Notes: generated by a model not told the origin, from the sequence alone. DNA of 16,593 nt from Pelobacter sp. UBA6812 (GCA_002452265.1 DKEW01000057.1:1-16593), one strand, 5' to 3'. Numbered from the stretch's first letter, positions 8,079-15,461 are shown. A program made the numbers and translations.

Positions 8079-10055
8079 TCATACGCTGCACTTCTTCGTT
8101 GGTCGGAAATCACAAGGAACCGTACAACAAACCTGGGTTCCCCCACCGTCCGCATCGGAAACCGTCAATCTGCCGTCGATAAGCCTGGCTCGATGGGCCA
8201 TGATTCCTATGCCCAGGCCCCCGGTAGGCTTGGCAGCAGCGTTCCTGCCGATACCATTGTCGCGAACGGTCAGGGAGAGTTCTCCCTGGCCTCGACACTT
8301 AAGTACGACAAGAATATGGCTTGCCCTGGCGTGTTTCACCGCATTGGTCAGCGCTTCCTGAGCAATGCGGCAAAGCTGGGTCAAGCCTTTGTTTGTGCAA
8401 GTATGGCAATCCCGTGTCTGGTTGTATTCGATCGCAATACCGCTGGACTCTGCCAGCCGCCGACTCAGTTCCTCCAGGGAGGGACTCGATGCGTTAACGC
8501 CCTGTTCCACCGGCCACAGTCCGCGCGATAAATTGTAGGCGTGGTTGATCGACTCTTCCAACAGTGACGAAACCTCCGTGACTTCCGACTTGTGCCGGTC
8601 AACATCGGTTAGTTTCCGCGTCAGCGCGGAGAATTGCAGCCGGGCGCCGGTCAACAGCTGACAGATCCCGTCATGCAGGTTGTGGCTGATGCGGCGACGC
8701 TCATCCTCGCTGATTTTGACGACCTCTCGCTCCAGTCGGGTTCGTTCCGCCATTTCATCTTCCAATGAGCGGTTTTTATCCGACAGTTCATTGGACAACT
8801 GCTCTACGGCATAGAAGGACTTGGAAAAACGCAGGGATATTGCTATCGCCTGAAAGAAAATAAAGATGAACATACCGATGTGAATCAGGTATGCCGATCG
8901 GATCAGCTGCAGGTCGCACAGCATATCATTGATGCCGGCCGCGCCCACGGCAACAAAGCCCGCAAGGATCCATAATGCCGCCTCTCTCCCATTACGCATG
9001 GCGCGAAACAGCATGACCAGGCAGTAAAGGATCATCCCCATGGAGAAAAAATAGAGAACAGGGACAATGGTCGTGAACACGATGGTTGGAAGTGCCAGAA
9101 GCAAACCGGTAAACACCAGGGACACAAGCATGATTACCTGCTGGAGATGGCGGGAAAATTCGTGGGGATACAAAGTGCGAAAGAAAGTGTAGCCAACGGG
9201 TAGCGATATCACAAAACACAAAAGTTCAATCCGATTGATGAACACAACGGGATAGTTTTCCGCAAAAAGATTCACAGCAAAATCCGTTGCGCTTGAGGTG
9301 AACGAGCTGGCCGCCCATAAAAGACTGTACATGCCGAAGTAGAGCGGCGCACGGTCTTTCCTCCTGATGCAGTAGAGGCCAAGGTGGTAGAGCCCCATGA
9401 CCAGAAGGCTACCGACGCACAGTAAGGCCAGCGCCCAGCGTTTCAGTTGCGCCTTTTCCAGTTTTCCAGTTGATCCCAGCATAATGGGGGAAACAATTCC
9501 CCCTTCACGATAGTGGTAATTGGAAACCTGCAGCACAAGATCAACCGGCTTGCCATCAAGCTGTAATTGTGGTTGCCGGATGGCTTGGCAAGGGATTTCC
9601 TCGGAGAAGCTTTTGCCGACCACGCCATTTTCGACAAGAAGAACCCCGTTAGCCCACAGCCTGTAGGCGGAAAACATCTCACCCAACTGGAGTGTCAGAT
9701 CGTGTTTTTCCCTGCTGGGGAGAATCCGCAGTCGCAAGGTGGCGTATCCGGCTCTACCTGCTTTTTCCCCTTTGATTTCAGTACGGTTCCAGGCCGAGGG
9801 AAGTGTAAGAAAAGTGCTGACAACCGGAGGATGCGCCGTTTGAAAATCCGCCGGAGCAAACAGTTGCTTCCAGTAAAACTCCCAGGCACCGTCGAGACGG
9901 ATCGGGTCGGAGTTTTGCAGATCAACCGCAGAAAGGTCGAGGATCCCCTGCCGGGCGAACGGCGCCGCATCATTACCGGGGCGGCATCCCCCGCAGAGAC
10001 ATAGCGCAGCCACACATGTAAGCAATAGTATTGGGGTCAGTATTCTGTAAGTCAT
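8079..10055 (-). CDS. 7TMR-DISM sensor histidine kinase (HisKA_3 type)
   Basis: The 658-residue product starts with a signal segment (MTYRILTPILLLTCVAALC) ending in a cysteine-rich CLCGGC. Next is a periplasmic domain with the DISM-associated jelly-roll pattern (LDGAWEFYWKQLF), then about seven membrane segments (roughly residues 215-410). The cytoplasmic part has a coiled coil, a HisKA_3 dimer region (RRRISHNLHDGICQLL, phospho-acceptor His461) and a HATPase domain (EALTNAVKHA, DNGIG, GGLGIGIMAHRA). Known members sense extracellular ligands such as carbohydrates, but the ligand here is unknown. It is divergent from a NarL-type regulator starting at 10225, its probable partner. An in-frame TTG at 10094 would add 13 residues; ATG 10055 was chosen because it gives a clean signal segment, though its GAGG is only two bases away. 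CxxC at residues 550-553 is unusual. Confidence 0.9.
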   Translation of the reverse strand: MTYRILTPILLLTCVAALCLCGGCRPGNDAAPFARQGILDLSAVDLQNSDPIRLDGAWEFYWKQLFAPADFQTAHPPVVSTFLTLPSAWNRTEIKGEKAGRAGYATLRLRILPSREKHDLTLQLGEMFSAYRLWANGVLLVENGVVGKSFSEEIPCQAIRQPQLQLDGKPVDLVLQVSNYHYREGGIVSPIMLGSTGKLEKAQLKRWALALLCVGSLLVMGLYHLGLYCIRRKDRAPLYFGMYSLLWAASSFTSSATDFAVNLFAENYPVVFINRIELLCFVISLPVGYTFFRTLYPHEFSRHLQQVIMLVSLVFTGLLLALPTIVFTTIVPVLYFFSMGMILYCLVMLFRAMRNGREAALWILAGFVAVGAAGINDMLCDLQLIRSAYLIHIGMFIFIFFQAIAISLRFSKSFYAVEQLSNELSDKNRSLEDEMAERTRLEREVVKISEDERRRISHNLHDGICQLLTGARLQFSALTRKLTDVDRHKSEVTEVSSLLEESINHAYNLSRGLWPVEQGVNASSPSLEELSRRLAESSGIAIEYNQTRDCHTCTNKGLTQLCRIAQEALTNAVKHARASHILVVLKCRGQGELSLTVRDNGIGRNAAAKPTGGLGIGIMAHRARLIDGRLTVSDADGGGTQVCCTVPCDFRPTKKCSV

Positions 10056-10114
10056 CGCCTCGGCAGTATAGTTGCTGCCACCCGAGGACTCCAATAGGTT
10101 TTTTTATTAAACTT

Positions 10115-10126
10115 TCACAAATGTGA
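10115..10126. promoter_or_regulatory. Palindrome in the kinase/regulator divergent intergenic region
   Basis: TCACA and TGTGA are mirrored around two A bases in AT-rich DNA between the two divergent genes. It could be an operator shared by both promoters. The arm order is the reverse of a CRP site (TGTGA then TCACA), so it is not called as one. Confidence 0.35.
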
Positions 10127-10224
10127 TTTTATTTGTTATTCTAGCGAGTCAGAAATCAGTGGACTAATAAACAGCGTCCCCGAAAACTCCACATGCGATG
10201 TTATGGCAGAAAGGGAGGAATGCA

Positions 10225-10866
10225 ATGATGAGCACTAAAATTGATTCCGCCGGAATTATACTGATAGACGACCACCCTGCCGTCAGGCAAGGTGTAGCCC
10301 TGTTGTTGTCGCAGGATGGCTACCGCATATGCGCCGAGGCGGAGGACCGCAGGAGCGTCTTCTCTTTTCTGGAAATGAACAAAGCGGAACTGGCCCTTCT
10401 GGATATTTCTCTGGGCGATGAGAGCGGTCTGGACTTGATCGCGGAGATGCAGCAATTGGGCGTTGCGACGCTCGTGTATTCCATGCATGAAGACCCCGAG
10501 GTTATCGAGCGCGCCTTCAATTGCGGGGCAACAGGCTATGTCACCAAGCGCGAACCGGCAGAGGTTTTGCTGGAGGCTGTGGCGGCTGTTCTGGAAGCAA
10601 AACGGTACGTAAGCCCGCGCTGCGCCTTGAGCCTTGCCAATCGTGTTTTGTCAGGCCCTGATCCGGAAAACGAAACAAGCCTTAGCGAGCGGGAAAAACA
10701 GGTTCTTCAGATGTTTGGCCAGGGCGAATCGATTGCGGATATTGCCGATGCTCTGTCCATCAGCGGTCGTACGGTGGAGTCCTACTTTTCCCGGATCATG
10801 ACTAAACTCAACCTTTCCGGCATGAAAGAGTTGCGGCGTTATGCGATAAAAAATATCCAACGGTAG
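10225..10866 (+). CDS. NarL/FixJ-family response regulator
   Basis: The 213-residue product has an N-terminal receiver domain with acidic pair Asp15-Asp16 in LIDDHPAVRQG, phospho-acceptor Asp60 in ALLDISLGDESG, the switch Ser in VYSMHED and the conserved Lys in GYVTKREP. A C-terminal LuxR-type helix-turn-helix follows (LSEREKQVLQMFGQG, then ISGRTVESYFSRIMTKLNL). This is the usual partner for HisKA_3 kinases, and one is encoded divergently 169 bases away. GGAGG lies six bases before ATG 10225; a second ATG follows directly at 10228, and an upstream ATG at 10198 has no ribosome site. Targets are unknown; its own promoter region and the outer-membrane gene downstream at 11139 are the nearest candidates. 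That link is inference. Confidence 0.93.
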   Translation: MMSTKIDSAGIILIDDHPAVRQGVALLLSQDGYRICAEAEDRRSVFSFLEMNKAELALLDISLGDESGLDLIAEMQQLGVATLVYSMHEDPEVIERAFNCGATGYVTKREPAEVLLEAVAAVLEAKRYVSPRCALSLANRVLSGPDPENETSLSEREKQVLQMFGQGESIADIADALSISGRTVESYFSRIMTKLNLSGMKELRRYAIKNIQR

Positions 10867-11012
10867 CACCCCCTTCCCGACCGTCCCGGCTTCCGCCGAA
10901 CACGACCTGCCACCTCATCCGCGCCCGGGACTTCTCCCACGCGATGACCGTGATTTCCCCCGCAAAAAAACCGGAATTCCCCCTGCATACAGGTTTTAAT
11001 TTTTCCTATACA

Positions 11013-11067
11013 TATAGCAGCGCAAAGATTTAGCACTATTAATACTTTGTGAAAATTCGCTGCTATA
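11013..11067. repeat. Perfect 10-bp inverted repeat upstream of the beta-barrel gene
   Basis: TATAGCAGCG (11013-11022) and CGCTGCTATA (11058-11067) are exact complements with 35 bases between them. An inner pair, CAAAG (11023-11027) and CTTTG (11045-11049), directly continues the left arm, so a bulged stem-loop is possible. No T-tract follows. It lies 72-126 bases before the ATG at 11139 and may be an operator pair or a leader structure. Confidence 0.55.
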
Positions 11068-11068
11068 C

Positions 11069-11082
11069 CGAATGCTCATTCG
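11069..11082. repeat. 6-bp palindrome next to the large inverted repeat
   Basis: CGAATG and CATTCG are mirrored around CT, starting one base after the right arm of the larger inverted repeat. The tight packing suggests one regulatory site complex rather than chance, but no known factor motif was recognised. Confidence 0.4.
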
Positions 11083-11138
11083 AGTATTCAATTACATGAT
11101 GGGGACACTTAGAACACACATCATCAAGGAGGGTAACA

Positions 11139-11798
11139 ATGGTAGGTTTGCGTCAGATCATCGGGGCGTTAATTGCGGTTATGTTGATTAGCGGGACGGT
11201 ATGTGCCGGAGAACAGTTGGAGGCCAAAGCATCGCCGGCTTATTCAGGACCATACATCGGTGGCTTTGTGGGCCAATCATGGAGTAACCTGGAATATGCG
11301 GACAAGTGGAAGCCAACCGATCGGGATATGGATGGTTTTGTCGGTGGGCTTTACCTCGGCCATAACTACAGGATCGATAACCTTGTATTAGGCTTTGAAG
11401 CCGACGCGGGGTTTTGTGACCTGAGTGAAGGGGCCGACGAGGATAACGACAATAGCTACTCGGCCTTTGATATTGACTGGAATGCGCATCTGCGAGCTCG
11501 AGCGGGCTTTACCTACAACGCCACGCTATTCTATGTTGCCGGTGGTCTGGCCGTTGCAAAGGTTGCCGTTGATGACACTGATGCAGGCTATGGCCATGAC
11601 AATGCAACGCATTTCGGTTGGACGATTGGCGCCGGCATTGAGCAAAAAATCACTGAGCACTTGACTGCACGGGTTGAATATCTTTATGACGACTACGGTA
11701 GCGAGGATTACTCTATTACAGACGATTCATATCCCTACCAGGCGGATGTCGAGTTGAAGATCCATACCGCCCGCATTGGCCTGGCTTATTCTTTTTAG
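11139..11798 (+). CDS. Outer-membrane beta-barrel (porin-like, OmpA-type barrel) protein
   Basis: The 219-residue product has a signal peptide of 23 residues (hydrophobic core IIGALIAVMLISG, likely cut after VCA). A barrel then starts with YSGPYIGGFVGQSW, a common opening of the Omp_b-brl/Omp25-31 families. Alternating strands recur (FVGGLYLGHNYRI, LVLGFEADAGF, LRARAGFTY, TARVEYLYDDYG), joined by acidic loops rich in Asp, Glu and Asn. It ends in LAYSF, with the terminal aromatic residue that the BAM complex recognises. The size suits an eight-strand barrel anchored in the outer membrane. GGAGG seven bases before the ATG is strong. A terminator hairpin follows the stop, so it seems to be a single-gene unit. 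Its function (pore, adhesion or structure) cannot be told from sequence. Confidence 0.88.
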   Translation: MVGLRQIIGALIAVMLISGTVCAGEQLEAKASPAYSGPYIGGFVGQSWSNLEYADKWKPTDRDMDGFVGGLYLGHNYRIDNLVLGFEADAGFCDLSEGADEDNDNSYSAFDIDWNAHLRARAGFTYNATLFYVAGGLAVAKVAVDDTDAGYGHDNATHFGWTIGAGIEQKITEHLTARVEYLYDDYGSEDYSITDDSYPYQADVELKIHTARIGLAYSF

Positions 11799-11861
11799 AT
11801 AATTTCACAAAGTTGGGCCGTTAAACGCGGGTTATAAGCAACCGTCAAATCTTAAGATGAC

Positions 11862-11888
11862 ATGGCCTGCCCTTTCCGGGTGGGCCAT
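11862..11888 (+). terminator. Likely intrinsic terminator of the beta-barrel gene
   Basis: An 11-bp stem (ATGGCCTGCCC with GGGTGGGCCAT, two G-T pairs) has a five-base loop TTTCC and is followed by TCTTAT. It lies 64 bases after the stop codon. The T-tract is short, so the call is moderate. Confidence 0.55.
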
Positions 11889-11935
11889 TCTTATAACTCA
11901 CCCTTTTTTATAAATAAGAGCAAATATGGGAAGGG

Positions 11936-12493
11936 TCAGATCTCGTCATATGCAAAACAGTCGGTAAGGTGATCATTCACCATTCCGACCGCCTGCATAA
12001 AGGCGTAACAGATCGTTGCGCCGACGAACTTGAACCCCCGCCGCTTCAGATCCCTGTTCATGGCCTCCGACTCCGGCGTGGATGCGGGGATTTCCGCCAT
12101 GGTCCGCCGGGAGTTCCGGATCGGCATTCCTCCGACGAACTGCCAGATATAGGCGTCGAAACTGCCGAATTCCTTTTGCACCGCCAGAAACGCCCGTGCA
12201 TTGGTCACCGCGGCACGCACTTTGAGACGGTTGCGGATGATCCCCGGATCCTCCAGCAATCCGGCGATCTTCGCGTCGGAGTATGCGGCTATTTTGGCGG
12301 CGTCGAAATTGTCGAACGCCCGGCGGTACCCTTCCCGCTTTTTCAGGATAGTCAACCAGCTCAAGCCGGCCTGCGCCCCTTCCAGAACGAGGAATTCGAA
12401 TAGCAGTCGGTCATCATGAACAGGGCGGCCCCATTCGTGGTCGTGGTATTCGCGCTCCAAAATACTGCCATCGGCCCAGGGACATCGTTTCAT
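11936..12493 (-). CDS. tag: DNA-3-methyladenine glycosylase I
   Basis: The 185-residue product carries the Tag signature at the same numbers as the E. coli enzyme. Zinc ligands are Cys4 and His17 at the N-terminus (KRCPWADG, EYHDHEWG) and His175 and Cys179 at the C-terminus (DHLTDCF). Glu38 and Trp46 of the base pocket are in LEGAQAGLSW. Tag removes 3-methyladenine from alkylated DNA as the first step of base-excision repair in the cytoplasm. The start ATG overlaps the TGA of the upstream methyltransferase-like gene (ATGA at 12490-12493), and GGAGG lies five bases before it inside that gene. The two are therefore very probably translated together. No Ada-type regulator is present, so alkylation control is not indicated. 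Confidence 0.96.
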   Translation of the reverse strand: MKRCPWADGSILEREYHDHEWGRPVHDDRLLFEFLVLEGAQAGLSWLTILKKREGYRRAFDNFDAAKIAAYSDAKIAGLLEDPGIIRNRLKVRAAVTNARAFLAVQKEFGSFDAYIWQFVGGMPIRNSRRTMAEIPASTPESEAMNRDLKRRGFKFVGATICYAFMQAVGMVNDHLTDCFAYDEI

Positions 12494-13218
12494 GATTTCC
12501 TCCCGGATGCAGAGTTAAACCGGGCCGCCCCTCGCGCACCGGTCGAAATACGTAACATTCGGTTTCCGTGCCGCTGGAATTCGTAGGGCACGTTCAGAAG
12601 ATCGACGCTAAATCCGCCATCGGCAAAATGTCTGGTCACGATATCGAGATGGGGCGAAGTCATGCCGTCAAGCGTAAGCACGGGAAATACCCGTACCTCA
12701 CGGGCTACACGCAACATTTCCCGGATCGCCCGGAGATGAAATCCGGCGGACAGGTGATCACTGTACAAAAACAGGAAATGAGAGGACAAAGCGATGTCGA
12801 ACTGCCCGCATTCAAACGGCAGCGACGGCAACTCCCCGGCAATATACCTGCCCTCACGCACTCCCGCATCGTAATCCCGTAAAAAGGTTTCCATCGCGGC
12901 CAGGCGGATCTGCCCGAGCTCTTCGACTGAAGAGATCGTGCCCCAGACATAGTCGTCCCGGTGTTTGCGCATTTGGGCCATGACTGTTTCGTAAGTTTCC
13001 GAGATACGACCACGAATTTGTGCGGCGTCAAAAGCATAAATTGGGTCGCAGGAGACAACGCGTCCGCCCTGCCTGGTCAGCACCGCATTAAATGCTGCCG
13101 GCCCGTCACCACAGCCGAGAATGCACCATTGAAGGTCCAGTTCCGAGAGGCCGAACATATTGACGTACTCTTCATAAGAGCGCCCCCAAGGTACGATTTT
13201 ATCGAGTGTAAATCCCAT
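12490..13218 (-). CDS. SAM-dependent methyltransferase-like protein, function unknown
   Basis: The 242-residue product has a class I methyltransferase pattern: motif I CILGCGDGPAAFNAV (32-46), then the acidic end of strand 2 in VVSCDPIYAFDAAQI, the motif IV-like FDIALSSHFLFLYS, and a following helix and strand (AIREMLRVAREVRVFPVL). The central helical insertion (about residues 70-125) is rich in charged residues. The cap that would show a substrate is not recognised, so neither substrate nor activity is assigned. It overlaps tag by four bases and is the first gene of that pair. AGGG lies about nine bases before the ATG. The link to DNA repair may be real or only transcriptional. Confidence 0.78.
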   Translation of the reverse strand: MGFTLDKIVPWGRSYEEYVNMFGLSELDLQWCILGCGDGPAAFNAVLTRQGGRVVSCDPIYAFDAAQIRGRISETYETVMAQMRKHRDDYVWGTISSVEELGQIRLAAMETFLRDYDAGVREGRYIAGELPSLPFECGQFDIALSSHFLFLYSDHLSAGFHLRAIREMLRVAREVRVFPVLTLDGMTSPHLDIVTRHFADGGFSVDLLNVPYEFQRHGNRMLRISTGARGAARFNSASGRKS

Positions 13219-13433
13219 AAGACGCTTCCCTGTCCTCTGTTTGACGCGAAATCAAGTTTAAGGGGCCAATTCTTCATGTGCCCCTGGAAAAGCTATTGCA
13301 ATGATCAGGTCCCAACCTCCGAGTGCTGCCATATATTCCCTACGGTTCATGATCATCGGCGGCAACGCAAGATTGTGAGCCCACCTGACTTTTTGTTTTC
13401 AGGCACCAGGGAACGACCAAAGATTCGGTCAAC

Positions 13434-13458
13434 CAAGCTCAAGAGTCAAGCTAAGACT
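13434..13458. repeat. Imperfect tandem duplication of 13 and 12 bases
   Basis: CAAGCTCAAGAGT is followed directly by CAAGCTAAGACT, which differs by one missing and one changed base. It lies just before the T7 tract, in non-coding DNA. The role is unknown. Confidence 0.4.
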
Positions 13459-13482
13459 GGCCGCCTTTTTTTCATTATCAAT

Positions 13483-13511
13483 TTGACTCAAGGCCGTATT
13501 TCACCGAGAAT
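13483..13511 (+). promoter_or_regulatory. Candidate sigma70 promoter of the selenium operon
   Basis: TTGACT (13483-13488, five of six) and GAGAAT (13506-13511, four of six) are 17 bases apart. Transcription would begin near 13518, about 198 bases before the yedF ATG, making the leader long. Confidence 0.45.
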
Positions 13512-13519
13512 CGGGCGGC

Positions 13520-13661
13520 GGCGACCTATCAGGCAATCGCGCCCCTGCCCCAGGAAATCTTTTACGAGACAGGCCACGACGGCTAATCTTGACCATCATT
13601 CCTTGGAGATTAACGCGTTGCGCGGCCCCGCAGTGTTTGAAAACCGATTCGGCGGGTCGCC
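13520..13661 (+). ncRNA. Candidate structured leader RNA of yedF
   Basis: GGCGACC (13520-13526), two bases after the predicted transcript start, is perfectly complementary to GGTCGCC (13655-13661). It would close a domain of about 140 nt. Inside, TAATCT and AGATTA (near 13583 and 13607) pair around a loop, and CCCGC and GCGGG near 13626 and 13652 can pair. The overall form, a closing stem with internal hairpins before an operon, resembles a riboswitch or other cis-regulatory RNA. No known class was recognised, and the pairing has not been tested by folding or covariation. Confidence 0.3.
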
Positions 13662-13664
13662 TCA

Positions 13665-13683
13665 AGCGCCGTGTATCGGCGCT
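13665..13683 (+). promoter_or_regulatory. Perfect 7-bp hairpin in the yedF leader
   Basis: AGCGCCG and CGGCGCT pair perfectly around TGTAT, 33 bases before the yedF ATG and 26 before its ribosome site. No T-tract follows directly, so it is not a standard terminator. It may affect translation initiation or be part of the leader structure. Confidence 0.5.
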
Positions 13684-13715
13684 GACCTGTGCATAGACTT
13701 TTAACGGAGATCGAG

Positions 13716-14327
13716 ATGACCGACCATAGTGTTGATGCCCGCGGGCTGCCCTGTCCGCAACCCCTGATGCTGGCGAAAAAGACCCTGACAGAGTTAAGCG
13801 AGGGAGAAAGTCTGCAAATGCTGCTCGACAACAAACTGTCCTGCGACAACGTGATCCGTTTTCTTAAGGACCACGGCCTGACTCCCGAGCTGTCCGTCGA
13901 AGAGGGCGTGTACACCCTGGAGGTGAAAAAGGGAGCCGTCACCGCTCCTTTGGGCAATGCTGCGGCCTATTGCGCTCCGGCACAACCGAAGGTGGGCCCG
14001 GTCATCGTCATCAACCACCATGGCATGGGTTCGGGTTCGGAAGAGTTGGGCAAGATCCTCTTGCAGGCCTGCATCAACACCCTCAAGGATGTTGCCCCGC
14101 AGCCGGTGGCCATCCTGTGCTACAATGCCGGAGTGTTCGCTGTGGCGAAGGGCGCGCCCACCGTTCCGGCCCTGACAGAACTGGTAGCGCAAGGCGTCAC
14201 GCTGCTCGTCTGCGGCACCTGCGTCGACTATTTCGAGATGCAGAACCGGGTCGCGATCGGCACCATCTCCAACATGTACGACATTTTGCAGCAACTTTCC
14301 ACTGCGGAACGCATCATAACCCTGTAG
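13716..14327 (+). CDS. yedF: YedF, sulfurtransferase-like selenium metabolism protein
   Basis: The 203-residue product joins two domains. Residues 1-75 are TusA-like with the signature GLPCPQPLMLAKK, where Cys13 is the expected persulfide or perselenide carrier. Residues about 88-203 are DsrE/F-like (VIVINHHGMGSGSEELG, then LVCGTCVDYFEMQNR), with further cysteines. This two-domain form is the selenium-associated YedF family (TIGR03527), usually found beside selD. It likely shuttles selenium or sulfur between enzymes in the cytoplasm; that role rests on gene association and TusA chemistry. GGAG lies six bases before ATG 13716; an in-frame ATG at 13689 has no ribosome site. It is the first gene of the cluster and stops six bases before the next gene. 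Confidence 0.93.
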   Translation: MTDHSVDARGLPCPQPLMLAKKTLTELSEGESLQMLLDNKLSCDNVIRFLKDHGLTPELSVEEGVYTLEVKKGAVTAPLGNAAAYCAPAQPKVGPVIVINHHGMGSGSEELGKILLQACINTLKDVAPQPVAILCYNAGVFAVAKGAPTVPALTELVAQGVTLLVCGTCVDYFEMQNRVAIGTISNMYDILQQLSTAERIITL

Positions 14328-14333
14328 GCGACC

Positions 14334-15461
14334 ATGGAACGAATCACCTATTTTGACAATGCGGCCACCTCCTTTCCCAAACCGCCGGCGGTGGCCGCGG
14401 CCATGTCCCGCTACCTCAACGAGGTGGGCGGCCCCTATGGCCGCAGCGCGTACACCCGGGCTTTCGATGTTTCCAGAACGGTGGAGAAGACCCGCGACCT
14501 GCTCGCCCAGCGGATGGGCACCCGACACGGGGACCAGGTCGTGTTCGCCCCCAATGCCACCCATGCCATCAATCTGGTGTTGCGCAGTGTCCTTCGCAAA
14601 GGCGGGCGCGTACTTATCTCACCGCTGGAACACAATGCCGTCACCCGCCCCCTGGCGGCTTTCGCCGAGCAATACGGCGTGGTCTTCGAACGGATGCCCC
14701 ACTTTGCCGACGGGCGCATCGACGTAAATAGACTCGCCGAGGTGGTAACCGGCGACACGGTACTGGCAGTGGTCAATCACCAGAGCAATGTCAACGGCGT
14801 AATTCAGCCCCTGCAGCAGATCAAGCAACAGCTCGGCGCCGTCCCGCTGCTGGTCGACGCCAGTCAGACATTCGGCGCCATACCGGTGCAGGTGGATGAC
14901 TGGGCCATCGATTTTCTGGCTTTCACCGGCCACAAAGCCCTGCTGGGGCCAACAGGCACGGGCGGCCTATTCATGCGTGATCCCGCCGGGCTCGAACCGC
15001 TGATCTACGGAGGCACCGGCAGCGCTTCGGAAAGTTTCACCATGCCCGAAGAGGTTCCCGATCGCTTCGAAGCCGGAACCCCCAACATCGCCGGCATCTA
15101 CGGGCTGCTCGCGGCCCTGCAGGAGACACCGCCCTGCCGGCATTCGCGGGAGGAATACCGGCGGTTCATCGCAGAGCTGCAAAGCATACCCGCCCTCAAG
15201 GTGCTGTGCGCCGAACATTTTGACCATCAGGGCGATGTTTTTTCCCTGCTGCAACCCGGCAGCGATCCGGCGACCCTGGGCCGCCGGCTGTTTGAGGATT
15301 TCGGCATCGAGACACGCATCGGTCTGCATTGCGCGCCCCTGGCCCATCAGACCCTCGGAACGGCTGCCAGCGGCACCCTGCGCATCGGCGTTTCCCGCTA
15401 CCATGCGGCCAGCGACTTTACATATTTTTGCGACGCAGTAAGGACCTGTATACAACCATGA
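14334..15461 (+). CDS. Cysteine desulfurase / selenocysteine lyase-like PLP enzyme
   Basis: The 375-residue product is a class-V aminotransferase-fold enzyme. It opens with TYFDNAATSFPKPP, has substrate-loop text FAPNATHAINLVL and an Asp-Ala-Ser-Gln stretch (LLVDASQTFG) near the cofactor. The PLP lysine is Lys201 in FTGHKALLGPTGTGG. A cysteine in GLHCAPLAHQT (Cys333) sits where desulfurases carry the sulfur-accepting residue. This matches the TIGR01977-type family next to selenium genes. It probably releases selenium from selenocysteine or sulfur from cysteine as a persulfide-type intermediate; which substrate is used cannot be told. It starts six bases after yedF, with a weak ribosome site, and its TGA overlaps the next ATG (ATGA, 15458-15461). 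All three genes therefore look translationally coupled. Confidence 0.92.
   Translation: MERITYFDNAATSFPKPPAVAAAMSRYLNEVGGPYGRSAYTRAFDVSRTVEKTRDLLAQRMGTRHGDQVVFAPNATHAINLVLRSVLRKGGRVLISPLEHNAVTRPLAAFAEQYGVVFERMPHFADGRIDVNRLAEVVTGDTVLAVVNHQSNVNGVIQPLQQIKQQLGAVPLLVDASQTFGAIPVQVDDWAIDFLAFTGHKALLGPTGTGGLFMRDPAGLEPLIYGGTGSASESFTMPEEVPDRFEAGTPNIAGIYGLLAALQETPPCRHSREEYRRFIAELQSIPALKVLCAEHFDHQGDVFSLLQPGSDPATLGRRLFEDFGIETRIGLHCAPLAHQTLGTAASGTLRIGVSRYHAASDFTYFCDAVRTCIQP

Larger units (their letters stand above)
13219..13715. other. 497-base gap between the methyltransferase and yedF genes
   Basis: No convincing gene is seen. From left to right it holds a 6-bp stem (13261-13266 with 13280-13285), a small tandem repeat (13434-13458), a T7 tract (about 13466-13472), a candidate promoter for yedF (13483-13511), and a leader with several self-complementary stretches ending in a hairpin at 13665-13683. 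A codon-like stretch at about 13454-13579, open but without a start codon, may be a gene remnant. No tRNA-Sec cloverleaf was found on either strand by eye. Confidence 0.6.

Noticed and set aside
10115..10126. CRP-type binding site between kinase and regulator
   Set aside because: The arms are in the reverse order and the spacer is two bases, unlike TGTGA-N6-TCACA.
13258..13350. 30-codon ATG frame on the minus strand upstream of the methyltransferase gene
   Set aside because: It has no ribosome site and no recognisable product, and lies in a region with other stem-forming sequence.
12961..13704. Plus-strand open frame running from the methyltransferase gene into the yedF leader
   Set aside because: It is antisense to the methyltransferase-like gene for a third of its length and has no recognisable domain or ribosome site.
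13219..13715. tRNA-Sec or other tRNA gene beside the selenium cluster
   Set aside because: No T-arm of the usual GGTTCGA form with matching stems, no UCA-anticodon arm and no long acceptor stem could be drawn on either strand.
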